DNA of 64,000 nucleotides from Streptacidiphilus pinicola (GTDB lineage: Bacteria > Actinomycetota > Actinomycetes > Streptomycetales > Streptomycetaceae), in NCBI RefSeq assembly GCF_003258295.1, contig NZ_QKYN01000014.1:1-64000 (forward strand), written 5' to 3'. How positions within the stretch are numbered: position 1 is the stretch's first letter; every line of letters starts with the position of its first letter. A program made the translations under genes and the position numbers. Under the pieces are notes generated by a model. That model had not been told where the DNA came from, did not search any database, and saw only the letters and a program-made list of their open reading frames with translations. Below are positions 1-8,212 of this stretch, in pieces.

Positions 1-89
1 GCTCCGGCATCGACGACCCGCCCGCCACGCCGCCACCACCGCCCCGCTGGGCCTGGCCTGTCTACGCGCCGGACGAGGTCTCCGTCTGA
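1..89 (+). CDS. C-terminal end of an unknown protein (partial)
   Basis: Reading from base 3 gives 28 codons ending in TGA at 87-89 (...PPPPPRWAWPVYAPDEVSV). The start lies before the window. Third positions are almost all G or C, as in the neighbouring genes. The proline run followed by an aromatic stretch does not identify a family. It is separated from the next operon by about 80 bp holding an inverted repeat. Confidence 0.5.
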   Translation, partial: SGIDDPPATPPPPPRWAWPVYAPDEVSV

Positions 90-125
90 TGACTTGACGA
101 GTCGTCGAACCTCCCACCACTATTC

Positions 126-141
126 CACTAACACATTAGTG
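126..141. promoter_or_regulatory. Inverted-repeat operator before the GntR/ABC operon
   Basis: CACTAA-CACA-TTAGTG is a perfect 6-4-6 inverted repeat 26 bp before the chosen GntR start. YtrA-type GntR regulators often repress their own ABC operon from palindromes of this kind, so it is a likely autoregulatory operator. The assignment is inferred from position. Confidence 0.55.
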
Positions 142-167
142 AAAGGGTGGAATGGGGTGGAACCGAG

Positions 168-599
168 GTGATCGAGTACCGGATCGACCGGCGCTCCGGG
201 GTGCCCACCTACCAGCAGATCGTCCAGCAGACCAAGCAGGCGCTGCGCCTCGGCGTGCTGCAGCCGGGGGACAAGCTGCCGACGGCGCGGGAGGTCGTGG
301 AGGCCACGGCGATCAATCCGAACACCGTTCTCAAGGCCTATCGGGAGCTGGAGCGCGAGGGGCTGGTCGAGCCGCGGCCCGGCCTCGGCACCTTCGTGCG
401 GCGCTCGCTCGGCAACGCGGACGCCACCGGGGACGCCGAGCTGCGGGCCGAGCTCGCCGGGTGGGTGGACCGGGCGCTGGCCGCCGGACTGGACCGCGAG
501 GACGTGACGGCGCTGATGACCGCCGTCCTCGACACACGCGAACAACGGACATCCGCCCCGACCGCTCCGGTCGGCGGCGGCAGGGAGGGAACCAGGTGA
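168..599 (+). CDS. GntR-family regulator, YtrA-like
   Basis: This 143-aa protein has an N-terminal winged-helix GntR domain (about residues 1-75: PTYQQIVQQTK, PGDKLPTAREV, INPNTVLKAYRELEREGLV) and only a short helical tail. That is the size and plan of YtrA-subfamily repressors of ABC transporters. I chose GTG 168 because its product begins IEYRIDRRSGVP, where the family usually starts; GTG 147 in the same frame is the alternative. Its stop overlaps the ATG of the ABC ATPase (TGATG), so the two are translationally coupled. The effector is unknown. Confidence 0.85.
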   Translation: MIEYRIDRRSGVPTYQQIVQQTKQALRLGVLQPGDKLPTAREVVEATAINPNTVLKAYRELEREGLVEPRPGLGTFVRRSLGNADATGDAELRAELAGWVDRALAAGLDREDVTALMTAVLDTREQRTSAPTAPVGGGREGTR

Positions 600-1513
600 T
601 GGGGGAACCACGGGTGGGGGACGACGGGACGCCGGAGGCGGCCCTCGTCGGCAGGTCGCTGGGCCGGCGGTACCGGCGCCGATGGGCGTTGCGGGACTGC
701 GACTTCGTGATACCCACCGGAGCCGTCTGCGGCCTGGTCGGCCCGAACGGCTCTGGCAAGAGCACGTTGCTGACGCTGGCCGCGGGCCTGCGGCAGCCGA
801 GCGAGGGGGAGTTGCGCGTCCTCGGCCTGCGCCCGGGCGCGGACGCGGAACTGCGCGAGCGGACCGCCTTCGTCGCCCAGGACAAGCCCCTCTACCCACG
901 CCTCACCGTCGCCGAGACCCTGCGCCTGGGCCGCGAGTTGAACCCGCGCTGGGACCAGCGGACCGCCGTCGGGATCGTGGAGCAGGGACGGCTCCCGATG
1001 GACAGCCGGATCGGCGAACTGTCGGGCGGCCAACGCACACGCGTCGCCCTGGCGTTGGCGCTCGGCAAGCGGGCGGAGCTGCTGCTGCTCGACGAGCCGA
1101 TGTCGGACCTCGATCCGCTGGCACGGCACCAGCTCATGGGAACCCTGATGGGCGAGGCGGCGGAGCACGGCACCACGGTCGTCATCTCGACGCACATCCT
1201 GAGCGAGCTCGACGGCGTCGCCGACCATCTACTCCTGGTCGACGGCGGCCGAGTGCGCCTGGCCGGCCCGACGGAGGAGATCCTCGACGCCCACCGGCTG
1301 CTACGCGGTGCCGAGGGCCTCCCGCTCGACCCGGGGACGATCGTCGAGGTCCGCCGCACCGGCCGGGCCACCACCGCGCTGGTCCGGACCAACGGCCCGG
1401 TCGCGGACGGCTGGCAGGTCGAGACCCCGAGCCTGGACGAACTCCTCCTCGCCTACCTGCGCTCGCCGGAGGCCGCCTCGCTCAACACATCCCGTTCGGA
1501 GGTCGCCGCGTGA
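599..1513 (+). CDS. ABC transporter ATP-binding protein
   Basis: This 304-aa cytoplasmic ATPase has Walker A GLVGPNGSGKST, the signature LSGGQRTRVALALAL, Walker B LLLLDEPMSDLDP and a switch His in ISTHILSEL. A C-terminal extension of about 90 residues follows the nucleotide-binding domain, as in CcmA/YtrB-type export ATPases. ATG 599 overlaps the GntR stop, and the gene's own TGA overlaps the GTG of the permease. The three genes therefore form one coupled operon, probably an exporter induced by cell-envelope stress or an antibiotic. The substrate cannot be told from sequence. Confidence 0.88.
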   Translation: MGEPRVGDDGTPEAALVGRSLGRRYRRRWALRDCDFVIPTGAVCGLVGPNGSGKSTLLTLAAGLRQPSEGELRVLGLRPGADAELRERTAFVAQDKPLYPRLTVAETLRLGRELNPRWDQRTAVGIVEQGRLPMDSRIGELSGGQRTRVALALALGKRAELLLLDEPMSDLDPLARHQLMGTLMGEAAEHGTTVVISTHILSELDGVADHLLLVDGGRVRLAGPTEEILDAHRLLRGAEGLPLDPGTIVEVRRTGRATTALVRTNGPVADGWQVETPSLDELLLAYLRSPEAASLNTSRSEVAA

Positions 1514-2457
1514 GCGCCACGGTTGTTGCCACCCGTCCGTCCCTCCGGCTCCGGGGTGTCACGTGGTTGAGCTGGCGTCAGAGTCGAGTGGGGCTGTTGG
1601 TCGTCGCGGCGCTGGTCATTGCGGGTGTTTCCCTTCTGCTGTACGAACGGCATCAACTTGAGCTCGCACATGCGCGGTGGATCGCACTGCGATGCGACTC
1701 GGGGGGTGACACAGGCCCGGCGTGTACCAATGCTGACAACGCTGCATTCGACATTCGCGGGCAGTGGAGCAATCTCGCGCTCGCGATTCTGGCCCTGCCG
1801 GGCCTGGTGGGTGCGGTGCTCGCAGCGCAGCCCCTGGCCGCAGACCTCGAGCGTGGTCGGCATCTGCTGTTGTGGAGCCAGTCGGTCTCGCCGCGCCGCT
1901 GGCTCTCCCACCGCCTGGCCTTGCCGGCCGTCGTGCTGCTCGTGCTGAGCACGGTCCTGTCGGTAGCCGTGCGCTGGGCTGCCTACTGGTCACACCCACA
2001 GCCGGAGTGGAACGAGACCTACGGTTCGCACGACTTGGTGCCTGTCTACCCGGTGCTGACCCTGGCCGCGCTCGCGCTCGGAGCCTCCGTCGGCCTGACC
2101 TTGCGCCGGGTGATCCCGGCGCTCGGTGTCACTCTGTTCCTCTACGGCGTACTGGTCTTCGTGATCGAGCAGGTGCGGCCCTACTTGATGCCTCTCCATT
2201 TCATGGTCTTGTCGGACGGGAGCGGACCTCCGCAGGGGGCCTGGGTGGAGAGCATCGGGGTCGTGCTGAATGGCAAGCCCGTTTCGTTCAGCCAGTGCTG
2301 GAACGGCGGGTGTGGCGGACACGTACCCACCTGGGTTCGGTTCCACCCGCCGTCCGAGTTCAGTCCGATGTTGTGGATCGAGACCGGGATCCTCGCCGCC
2401 CTGACCGCGGTCCTCCTCGTCCTCGCGTACCGCCGGCTGGCCGCGCTCACCCGCTGA
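1510..2457 (+). CDS. ABC transporter permease subunit
   Basis: This 315-aa membrane protein starts at GTG 1510, which overlaps the ATPase stop (GTGA). After a short cytoplasmic N-terminus there are about six hydrophobic segments: residues near 28-46, about 105-125, a run before WAAYW, a paired run in the middle, one before the long extracytoplasmic loop, and the last helix LTAVLLVLAYRRLAAL. The loop between the first two helices contains two Cys (RCDSGG, ACTNAD), which could pair outside the cell. It is the partner of the ATPase in an ABC-2-type exporter. Its 3' end abuts the convergent PL8 gene with no gap. Confidence 0.8.
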   Translation: MSATVVATRPSLRLRGVTWLSWRQSRVGLLVVAALVIAGVSLLLYERHQLELAHARWIALRCDSGGDTGPACTNADNAAFDIRGQWSNLALAILALPGLVGAVLAAQPLAADLERGRHLLLWSQSVSPRRWLSHRLALPAVVLLVLSTVLSVAVRWAAYWSHPQPEWNETYGSHDLVPVYPVLTLAALALGASVGLTLRRVIPALGVTLFLYGVLVFVIEQVRPYLMPLHFMVLSDGSGPPQGAWVESIGVVLNGKPVSFSQCWNGGCGGHVPTWVRFHPPSEFSPMLWIETGILAALTAVLLVLAYRRLAALTR

Positions 2458-4932
2458 TCAGCCGCGGCGCAGGTGCGCGGTGCGGGACGTGCCGGGGAGG
2501 GCCTGGGTGAGGTCGAGGGTGATCCGGGGTGTGCCGGTGGAGAAGTCCACCCGCACGCCCGGGTCGTCGCTGAAGCCGCGCCGGAAGCCCGGCGCGCCGG
2601 TGAGGGTGACCGTCAGGGTGGTCGAGGTGCAGGTCGGGTCGGAGGCGGCGAGTTCGAGACGGTCGCCGTCGCGGCGGAACAGGAGCGAGGCCGGGCCGTC
2701 GGCGGTGACCCCCGGCAGCGCGGCGCGGCCGGGCGCGAGGCTGCCCGCGACGAAGAAGTTCGCGGCCACCAGTTGCGCGTCCCCCACGTGGACCGCCTGC
2801 AGCGCCACGGAGTTGGCGAGCACGGTGACGCCGGGGCGCTGCGCGCGCCTGGCGGTGGCCGTGGGGGTGGCGCCGGGCAGGAGCAGGTAGCCGTAGCTCG
2901 CGGCGGTCGGGTCGACGCCGTGGTCGAGCCAGAGGGTGACGTAGGTGTTGGTGTACGGCGTGGTGGTGCCGCCGGTGCTCGGGCCGGTGTCGATGGAAGC
3001 CCAGGTGCCGGTGCGCTGCTCACGCAGCCCGCGCAGCACCGTGCCCGACGAGGTCGCGCCGTCGAGCAGCACGTAGCCGGCCACGTCCTGGAGATGGAGC
3101 CAGCCGTCTGGGGCCAGCGCGGTGCTCCACCCCGAACTGCTCGGCTGTATATTGCCGTTGACGGTCAGTGTGTTCGTGCCGGTGGCGTGCAGGTTGCGGT
3201 TCTCCAGTGTCGTCTCGACGGTGTGGCCGGAGCTGCCGGTGATGCCCGCGCCGAGGGCGACGACGCAGTCGTCCAGGCAGAACCACGACTTCCGTGCCCG
3301 CAGTGGCGAGCCGAAGGGGATCAGGTCCAGGCCGACGACCCCGTACCGGCCGCCCAGGACCGCGCCGCCCGCCCAGGGGGTCGGCGGCGTGGTGGCGTCG
3401 CCGGCGCTGTCGGCCAGGGGGAGGGCGTCGGCGGTGACGCCGGGGAGCCGGGTCGGGTCGATGGTGGGCCAGTAGGCGTCTGTGAACTGGCCGTTGTCGC
3501 TGTCGGTGTAGAGCCAGGTCGCGCCGTCGCCGACGTGCCAGCCGTGCAGGTTCTCCCCGTTGAGGGCCTCCAGCCGGGCGATCCGGTCGTTGGAGAGCCC
3601 GACAGCGAACGCCCACCCCGGTCGCCGGTGCACGGCCCGGACGACGGACGGCTGTTGCAGGTGCCCCCGGTTCTGCGGGTCGGGTTGCACCAACGCGTCC
3701 TCCAGCACGGACTTGACCAGCACCATCCGGGCGGGTGTCGCGTCGGCGGCGATCGGCGCGAAGGTGTCCCGGGTGATCCAGCCCTTGCACAGCGCCTTCC
3801 AGCGCTTCTGCTGGTCGCGCGTGCCGACCGGGATCAGCCGCAGCACCGCCTCGGTGATGTCGTGGCCGGCGTCGTGGTCGGTCTCGCCCTGCCGGGAGAG
3901 GAAGCGGCCGCGCACCGCGTCCATCACCAGGCCGTCGCGCATGAACGGCGCGAAGGTCAGGTCGACGGAGTCCAGCACGGTGGCGAACCCGGGGTCGCTG
4001 ATCGGCCAGGAGGAGCCGGCCAGCAGCAGCGAGAGCTGGCTGAGGTCGTTCAGCAGCACATAGGCGTAGTGCCCGTTGTAGGGGATGTTGCCGTGCTGGA
4101 TGTAGCCGCCGTCGCGGTAGAAGCCGTCGGAGGTGGTGACGTAAGGGAAGATGTCCGACAGTTTGTCGCGGCCGAGCGCGATCAGACCCGGGTCCTTGGC
4201 CAGGATGCCGCGCAGGATGGTGATCTGGCACTTGTCGGAGCGGTTGGCCCCGGTCGTGACGACGCTGCCCTGCTGCTGCAGCGTCGGGTCCGGCACGAAG
4301 TGCGCGACGGTGGCGAGGTAGTCGGCGAGGTCGGTGGCGGGCACCTGACTGCCCAGCACCGCACAGGCGTTGAGCAGGGCCTGCGGCGCGGCGATCTCCC
4401 AGTGGTACCAGTTGCCGACCTGCTGTGCGCCGGGGTTGTAGTACGTCGCGTGCAGCAGGGCGAGGCCCGCGACGACGCGGGCGGCGACCGCCGGGTCCTG
4501 CTGGTGCCGGGATCCGGGCGTACCCCAGGCGATGGCGGTGTCGCGCAGCCGGTAGTAGCTGAGGCTGGCGTTCTCGACGTGGGTGAGCGGCAGGTCGGTG
4601 TAGACGCCCCGCGGCGTGGCGGAGTCGTCGTAGAGCGCGATGTCCGCGTCGGCGCCGGCGTCCACGGTGGCGATGGCGTGCGCATAGTCCGGATCGCCCG
4701 GGTCCACGGCGGCCCCGCCGGTCAGGATGTCCGACCAGACGCCGCGCAGCTGGTCGTACGGGTCGCTCGGCGTCGAGGCGTCCGCGGAGTCTGTGGAAGC
4801 GGAGTTGGCGGCGGCACGGGCCTGAGGGGCCGTCAGGCCGCCCAGCAGCAGGGCGCCACCGGCGGCGGCGCCGGCGGCCAGCACCTCGCGACGGCGGGGC
4901 GAGCGGGTGGGTCGGGGCGTGGTCGCATCCAT
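2458..4932 (-). CDS. Secreted polysaccharide lyase family 8 (hyaluronate/chondroitin/xanthan lyase type)
   Basis: This 824-aa protein starts at ATG 4932 behind AAGGAC. It opens with a twin-arginine-type signal (SPRRREVLAAG, a hydrophobic run, ARA cut near residue 41). The alpha-barrel domain carries NWYHWEI (174-180) and TGANRSD. Asn230, His280 and Tyr289 reproduce the 50- and 9-residue spacings of the PL8 catalytic Asn/His/Tyr (Asn349, His399 and Tyr408 in pneumococcal hyaluronate lyase). The beta-sandwich domains fill the second half. Family enzymes beta-eliminate uronic-acid polymers outside the cell to unsaturated oligosaccharides; the exact substrate is not determined. It is divergent from the IclR gene, with a shared operator candidate. 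Confidence 0.9.
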   Translation of the reverse strand: MDATTPRPTRSPRRREVLAAGAAAGGALLLGGLTAPQARAAANSASTDSADASTPSDPYDQLRGVWSDILTGGAAVDPGDPDYAHAIATVDAGADADIALYDDSATPRGVYTDLPLTHVENASLSYYRLRDTAIAWGTPGSRHQQDPAVAARVVAGLALLHATYYNPGAQQVGNWYHWEIAAPQALLNACAVLGSQVPATDLADYLATVAHFVPDPTLQQQGSVVTTGANRSDKCQITILRGILAKDPGLIALGRDKLSDIFPYVTTSDGFYRDGGYIQHGNIPYNGHYAYVLLNDLSQLSLLLAGSSWPISDPGFATVLDSVDLTFAPFMRDGLVMDAVRGRFLSRQGETDHDAGHDITEAVLRLIPVGTRDQQKRWKALCKGWITRDTFAPIAADATPARMVLVKSVLEDALVQPDPQNRGHLQQPSVVRAVHRRPGWAFAVGLSNDRIARLEALNGENLHGWHVGDGATWLYTDSDNGQFTDAYWPTIDPTRLPGVTADALPLADSAGDATTPPTPWAGGAVLGGRYGVVGLDLIPFGSPLRARKSWFCLDDCVVALGAGITGSSGHTVETTLENRNLHATGTNTLTVNGNIQPSSSGWSTALAPDGWLHLQDVAGYVLLDGATSSGTVLRGLREQRTGTWASIDTGPSTGGTTTPYTNTYVTLWLDHGVDPTAASYGYLLLPGATPTATARRAQRPGVTVLANSVALQAVHVGDAQLVAANFFVAGSLAPGRAALPGVTADGPASLLFRRDGDRLELAASDPTCTSTTLTVTLTGAPGFRRGFSDDPGVRVDFSTGTPRITLDLTQALPGTSRTAHLRRG

Positions 4933-5041
4933 GGCGGCGTCCTTCGTTCGGCAGGGATCGGGACGGCGTGCGGTGGGGGCGTGCGCGGGAGTGAACACAT
5001 GACACGACCGAGCACATGATCGAGTCAAGAGTCAGAACATA

Positions 5042-5057
5042 GTTCATACACATGAAC
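5042..5057. promoter_or_regulatory. Putative IclR operator between PL8 and iclR
   Basis: GTTCAT-ACAC-ATGAAC is a perfect 6-4-6 inverted repeat in the divergent gap, 110 bp before the PL8 start and 97 bp before the IclR start. Related copies lie at 8061, 8121 and 12146, in the other regulatory gaps of the uronate locus. IclR proteins commonly bind palindromes of this size, so it is the best operator candidate here. Confidence 0.65.
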
Positions 5058-5153
5058 GGCGGAGGGGATCCCGAACGGGTGACGGCGGGCTATATTGAAC
5101 GCAGTCCAAATCCGTGAACGACGCCCGTGAGCCCAGCAGGAAGGGGTCGCCCG

Positions 5154-5936
5154 ATGGCGCAGACGCCGAGCCCCGCCGCACCCGTCGGCGCCAACGTCAA
5201 GTCGGCCGTCCGCACCGTCGAACTCCTCGAGTTCTTCGCCGGCCGCCCGGGGCTCCACAGCCTGGCGGAGGTCCAGGAGGCGCTCGGGTATCCCAAGAGC
5301 AGCCTCTACATGCTGCTGCGCACCCTGGTCGAGCTCGGCTGGGTCGAGACGGACGTCACCGGCACCCGCTACGGCATCGGCATGCGCGCGCTGCTGGTCG
5401 GCACCGCCTACATCGACGGCGACGAGGTCGTCGCCGCGACCCGCCCCGTCCTGGACCGGCTCTCCGACGAGACCACGGAGACCATCCACCTCGCCCGCCT
5501 CGACGGCGTCGACGTCGTCTACCTGGCGACGCGGGCGTCGCAGCACTATCTGCGCCCGTTCACCCGCGTCGGCCGCCGCTTGCCCGCGTACTCGACCTCA
5601 CTCGGCAAGGCGCTGCTCGCGACACACACGGACGAGGAGATCGAGAAGCTCCTGCCGGAGCGGCTGGAGCCGCTCACCGAGCACACCCTGACGACGCGCG
5701 CGGCGCTGCTGGAGGAACTCCACGCCATCCGCGAGCGTGGCTACGCCACAGATCGGGAGGAGAACACCCTCGGCCTGTGCTGCTTCGCGGTGGACATCCC
5801 CTACCGCACCCCGTCCCGCGACGCGGTCAGCTGCAGCGTCCCGGTGGCCCGGCTGACCCCGGGCCGCGAGCAGATGATCCGCGATGCGCTGTTCGCTGCG
5901 CGCGAGCGGCTCGCGCTTGCTACGCGTCACCTCTGA
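5154..5936 (+). CDS. IclR-family transcriptional regulator
   Basis: This 260-aa protein has an N-terminal winged helix (VKSAVRTVELLEFFAGRPG through LGYPKSSLYMLLRTLVELGW, about residues 12-70). An IclR effector domain follows (ETIHLARLDGVDVVYLATRAS, LPAYSTSLGKALLA, RGYATDREENTLGLCCFAVDI). I preferred ATG 5154 because AGGAAGGGG sits 6-8 nt before it; GTG 5127 has no such site. It is divergent from the PL8 lyase and probably controls the uronate genes in response to a uronic acid or keto-deoxy-sugar acid, as KdgR-type members do. The effector is inferred. Confidence 0.88.
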   Translation: MAQTPSPAAPVGANVKSAVRTVELLEFFAGRPGLHSLAEVQEALGYPKSSLYMLLRTLVELGWVETDVTGTRYGIGMRALLVGTAYIDGDEVVAATRPVLDRLSDETTETIHLARLDGVDVVYLATRASQHYLRPFTRVGRRLPAYSTSLGKALLATHTDEEIEKLLPERLEPLTEHTLTTRAALLEELHAIRERGYATDREENTLGLCCFAVDIPYRTPSRDAVSCSVPVARLTPGREQMIRDALFAARERLALATRHL

Positions 5937-5947
5937 GCTTGGTTGCG

Positions 5948-7078
5948 CTAGGAAGTTGCAACAACCGCTTCGCGCATGGCATCCCAGTCGGATGTCGATG
6001 CCAACCCCGGGTGGTAGAAACGGAGTTCGGTGGCCCCAGCGTCCACCAGGTCCGTGCACCACGCGGCCAGGTCCGCCCCGTTCCCGCCGAGACCCTCGAC
6101 CGCCGTCACCGTCGCGACCACCCGGCGGTCCGGTCCCGCGTACGCGCGCACAGCGTCGAGCGCCGCCTCGCTGCGAACGTTGCAGAGGAGGACCGGCGCG
6201 GACGCGGCATCGGTGGGCAGGCCCGGGGACGCGCCGCAGGCGAGCGGGTCCGGGTTGGCGTGCAGCAGCACGGGGAGGTCCGGGCGTTCGGCGTGGATCG
6301 CGGTGAGCGCGCGGGCGCGGAGGCGGGCGGCGGTGTCGATCCGCATCCGGGTGACGGCGGCCGTCTGCTCTTCGCTCAGGCGGGCGTCGGCCGCCGTGCC
6401 GGCGAAGACGGGGTCCAGCGCCGCCCGGACGTCCGCGCGCAGACGCGCGGGATCGGTGCCCGCCGCCGCGTACGCGTCCGCGCACGTGGCGCAGAAGCAG
6501 AGTGAGAAGAGCAGCTTCGCGCTCGGCGGGAGCGGGACGCCCGCGGTCTTGTCGTGGGCGTGCAGGTGGTCGAAGCCGTACCAGCCGCAGGACTCCAACT
6601 CCAGGCCCGCCAAGCCTGGTTGGCTCGCGGACTCCGCGGCCAGCGTCGCGCAGTAGCGCTGGACCGCCTCCTGGGCGATGCACAGCGCCCAGGGGAAGCG
6701 GTCGCCGTAGGCGTTGACGACGGTGGCGTCCGCGAAGCGCCCGTCGCTGTGGGCGAGGATCGTCCAGGCGTAGACCTCCAACCCGGCCTCGTTGAGCGCC
6801 GTCACCGCACGGCCGAAGGAGCGGGGGGACCAGGCGGCCTCGGCCGGACGGAGCGGTCCTGTCCAACGCGCCGTGTCCAGCGGGTAGTAGACGGCGGAGT
6901 GGTCCGCGGTGACGACCCGGTGTGCCGGGTGACGTGGCGTCAGCGCACGGACCGCGTGGTACGCCGCGGCGACGGAGGCGCGGCGGACGCCGAGCGAGGC
7001 CAGGCGTCCGGCCGCAGTCGGGTCGCCGTCGAGGTCCCAGGGGTAGACGTAGGCGCCGATCTCCGTCCGTCGGGTCAT
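5948..7078 (-). CDS. Uncharacterised TIM-barrel-like protein of the uronate locus
   Basis: I do not recognise a named family for this 376-aa protein. It has no signal peptide. It begins with a strand-like IGAYVYPWDLDGDP and has VYAWTILAHSDGRF, VNAYGDRFPWALC, GLELESCGWYGFDHLHAHDK, SLCFCATCADAY and a C-terminal ELRFYHPGLAS. Alternating strand/helix segments and conserved-looking acids at strand ends (LELES) suggest a glycoside-hydrolase-like barrel, and the CFC..C cluster may bind metal. Its start overlaps the dehydratase stop by 4 bp (ATGA), so it is in the uronate operon. It could supply one of the steps not otherwise found: unsaturated-oligosaccharide hydrolysis or aldarate dehydration. That is a guess. 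Confidence 0.6.
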   Translation of the reverse strand: MTRRTEIGAYVYPWDLDGDPTAAGRLASLGVRRASVAAAYHAVRALTPRHPAHRVVTADHSAVYYPLDTARWTGPLRPAEAAWSPRSFGRAVTALNEAGLEVYAWTILAHSDGRFADATVVNAYGDRFPWALCIAQEAVQRYCATLAAESASQPGLAGLELESCGWYGFDHLHAHDKTAGVPLPPSAKLLFSLCFCATCADAYAAAGTDPARLRADVRAALDPVFAGTAADARLSEEQTAAVTRMRIDTAARLRARALTAIHAERPDLPVLLHANPDPLACGASPGLPTDAASAPVLLCNVRSEAALDAVRAYAGPDRRVVATVTAVEGLGGNGADLAAWCTDLVDAGATELRFYHPGLASTSDWDAMREAVVATS

Positions 7079-8019
7079 GCGAGCGCCTCGCGGGTCCGCT
7101 CCAGCAGCGCGAGCAGCGTGGTGACGTGGGCCGGGTCGGGCTCGGTCAGGGGGGCGCGGACCTCGCCGACGGGGTGGCCGACGGCCCGCGTCGCGGCCTT
7201 GACCAGGGAGACGGCGTAGCCGGGCCGTTGGCGGCGCAGTTCGACGTAGGGGCGCAGGAAGGTGTCGGTGAGCACGGTGAGCGTGGCCGCGTCGCCCTTC
7301 TCCAGGGCGCGGTGGAAGGCGAGTGCGAGGTCGGGCGCGAAGCAGAAGACGGCCGAGGAGTAGAGCGGGACGCCGATCGCCCGGTAGGCCGCCTGCGTCG
7401 ACTCGGCGGTCGGCATGCCGTTGAAGAAGAGGAAGTCCCGTGCGCCTGAGGTGCGCACCGCGCTGACGATGCGCAGCATCAGGTCGAGGTCGCCGCGGCC
7501 GTCCTTGAAGCCGACGATGTTGGGCACCTCGGCGAGGCAGGCCACCGTCTCGGGGGTGAAGACCAGTTGGTCGCGCTGGTAGAGGATCAGGTCGAGGCCG
7601 GTGGACCCGGCCAGCGCCGTGTAGTGGCGCAGCAGCCCGTCCTGGTCGGCGTCGACGCCGGCCGGCGGCAGCACGAGGAGCGCGTCGGCGCCGGCGGCCT
7701 CCGCGGCGCGGGCGTACTCGCGGGCGAGCGCCGTGCCGTAACCGGTGCCGCCGACGACGGGCACGCGGCCGGCCGTGGTGGTGACGGCGGTCGCGAGGAC
7801 CTGGGCGTACTCGGCGAGGCCCAGTGCGGGGAACTCGCCGGTGCCGCAGGCGGCGAAGACGGCGCCGGGGGCGTCCGCGAGGCGGGCCTCCAGATGGGCC
7901 CGGTAGCCGCCGGCGTCGAAGCGGCCCGCCGCGTCGAACGCCGTCACGGGGAAGAACAGCAGGCCGTCGAGGCGACGGGCGAGCGGCGGGGCGGGGTGGG
8001 CCACCGGGTGTTGGGTCAC
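7075..8019 (-). CDS. kdgD: 5-dehydro-4-deoxyglucarate dehydratase (KdgD), DHDPS family
   Basis: This 314-aa protein is a class I aldolase-fold enzyme of the dihydrodipicolinate synthase superfamily. It has GLLFFPVTAFD (19-29), ACGTGEF (57-63), the proton-relay Tyr in LYQRD (148) and the Schiff-base Lys in VGFKDGRGD (172). LFFPVTAF and YQRD are the forms seen in KdgD, not in DapA or NanA. KdgD dehydrates and decarboxylates 5-dehydro-4-deoxy-D-glucarate to 2,5-dioxopentanoate, which the aldehyde dehydrogenase at 9042 can use. It is translationally coupled to the unknown gene downstream and divergent from uronate dehydrogenase. Confidence 0.83.
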   Translation of the reverse strand: MTQHPVAHPAPPLARRLDGLLFFPVTAFDAAGRFDAGGYRAHLEARLADAPGAVFAACGTGEFPALGLAEYAQVLATAVTTTAGRVPVVGGTGYGTALAREYARAAEAAGADALLVLPPAGVDADQDGLLRHYTALAGSTGLDLILYQRDQLVFTPETVACLAEVPNIVGFKDGRGDLDLMLRIVSAVRTSGARDFLFFNGMPTAESTQAAYRAIGVPLYSSAVFCFAPDLALAFHRALEKGDAATLTVLTDTFLRPYVELRRQRPGYAVSLVKAATRAVGHPVGEVRAPLTEPDPAHVTTLLALLERTREALA

Positions 8020-8060
8020 GGGCGCGATCCCTCTCTCATCAACCCATGTACGTGGATCGT

Positions 8061-8136
8061 GTGCATGGACGTGAACGCGTCGAGCCTAGGTCGGCCGCGG
8101 CGTGGTGGTCAAGGTGCAGCGTTTGTATATGTGAAC
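8061..8136. promoter_or_regulatory. Two IclR-operator-like sites in the kdgD/udh divergent gap
   Basis: GTGCATGGACGTGAAC at 8061-8076 matches the perfect copy at 5042 in 12 of 16 positions. GTTTGTATATGTGAAC at 8121-8136 matches in 11 of 16, with transitions at the rest. They are 60 bp apart, one near each divergent gene. This links both transcription units to the IclR regulator. Confidence 0.5.
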
Positions 8137-8212
8137 AAGAACCCCCCTTGTGAACGAGTCCGGGTTCTGTGAGCATGAGCCGCACACGAGCAGACACCAC
8201 GAGGGAGACTCT

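Noticed and set aside
2473-5019. 848-codon open frame on the plus strand opposite the PL8 gene
   Set aside because: Its translation is Gly/Val/Arg/Gln-rich with no motif. It is the antisense of the PL8 lyase, whose catalytic triad and signal peptide are clear.
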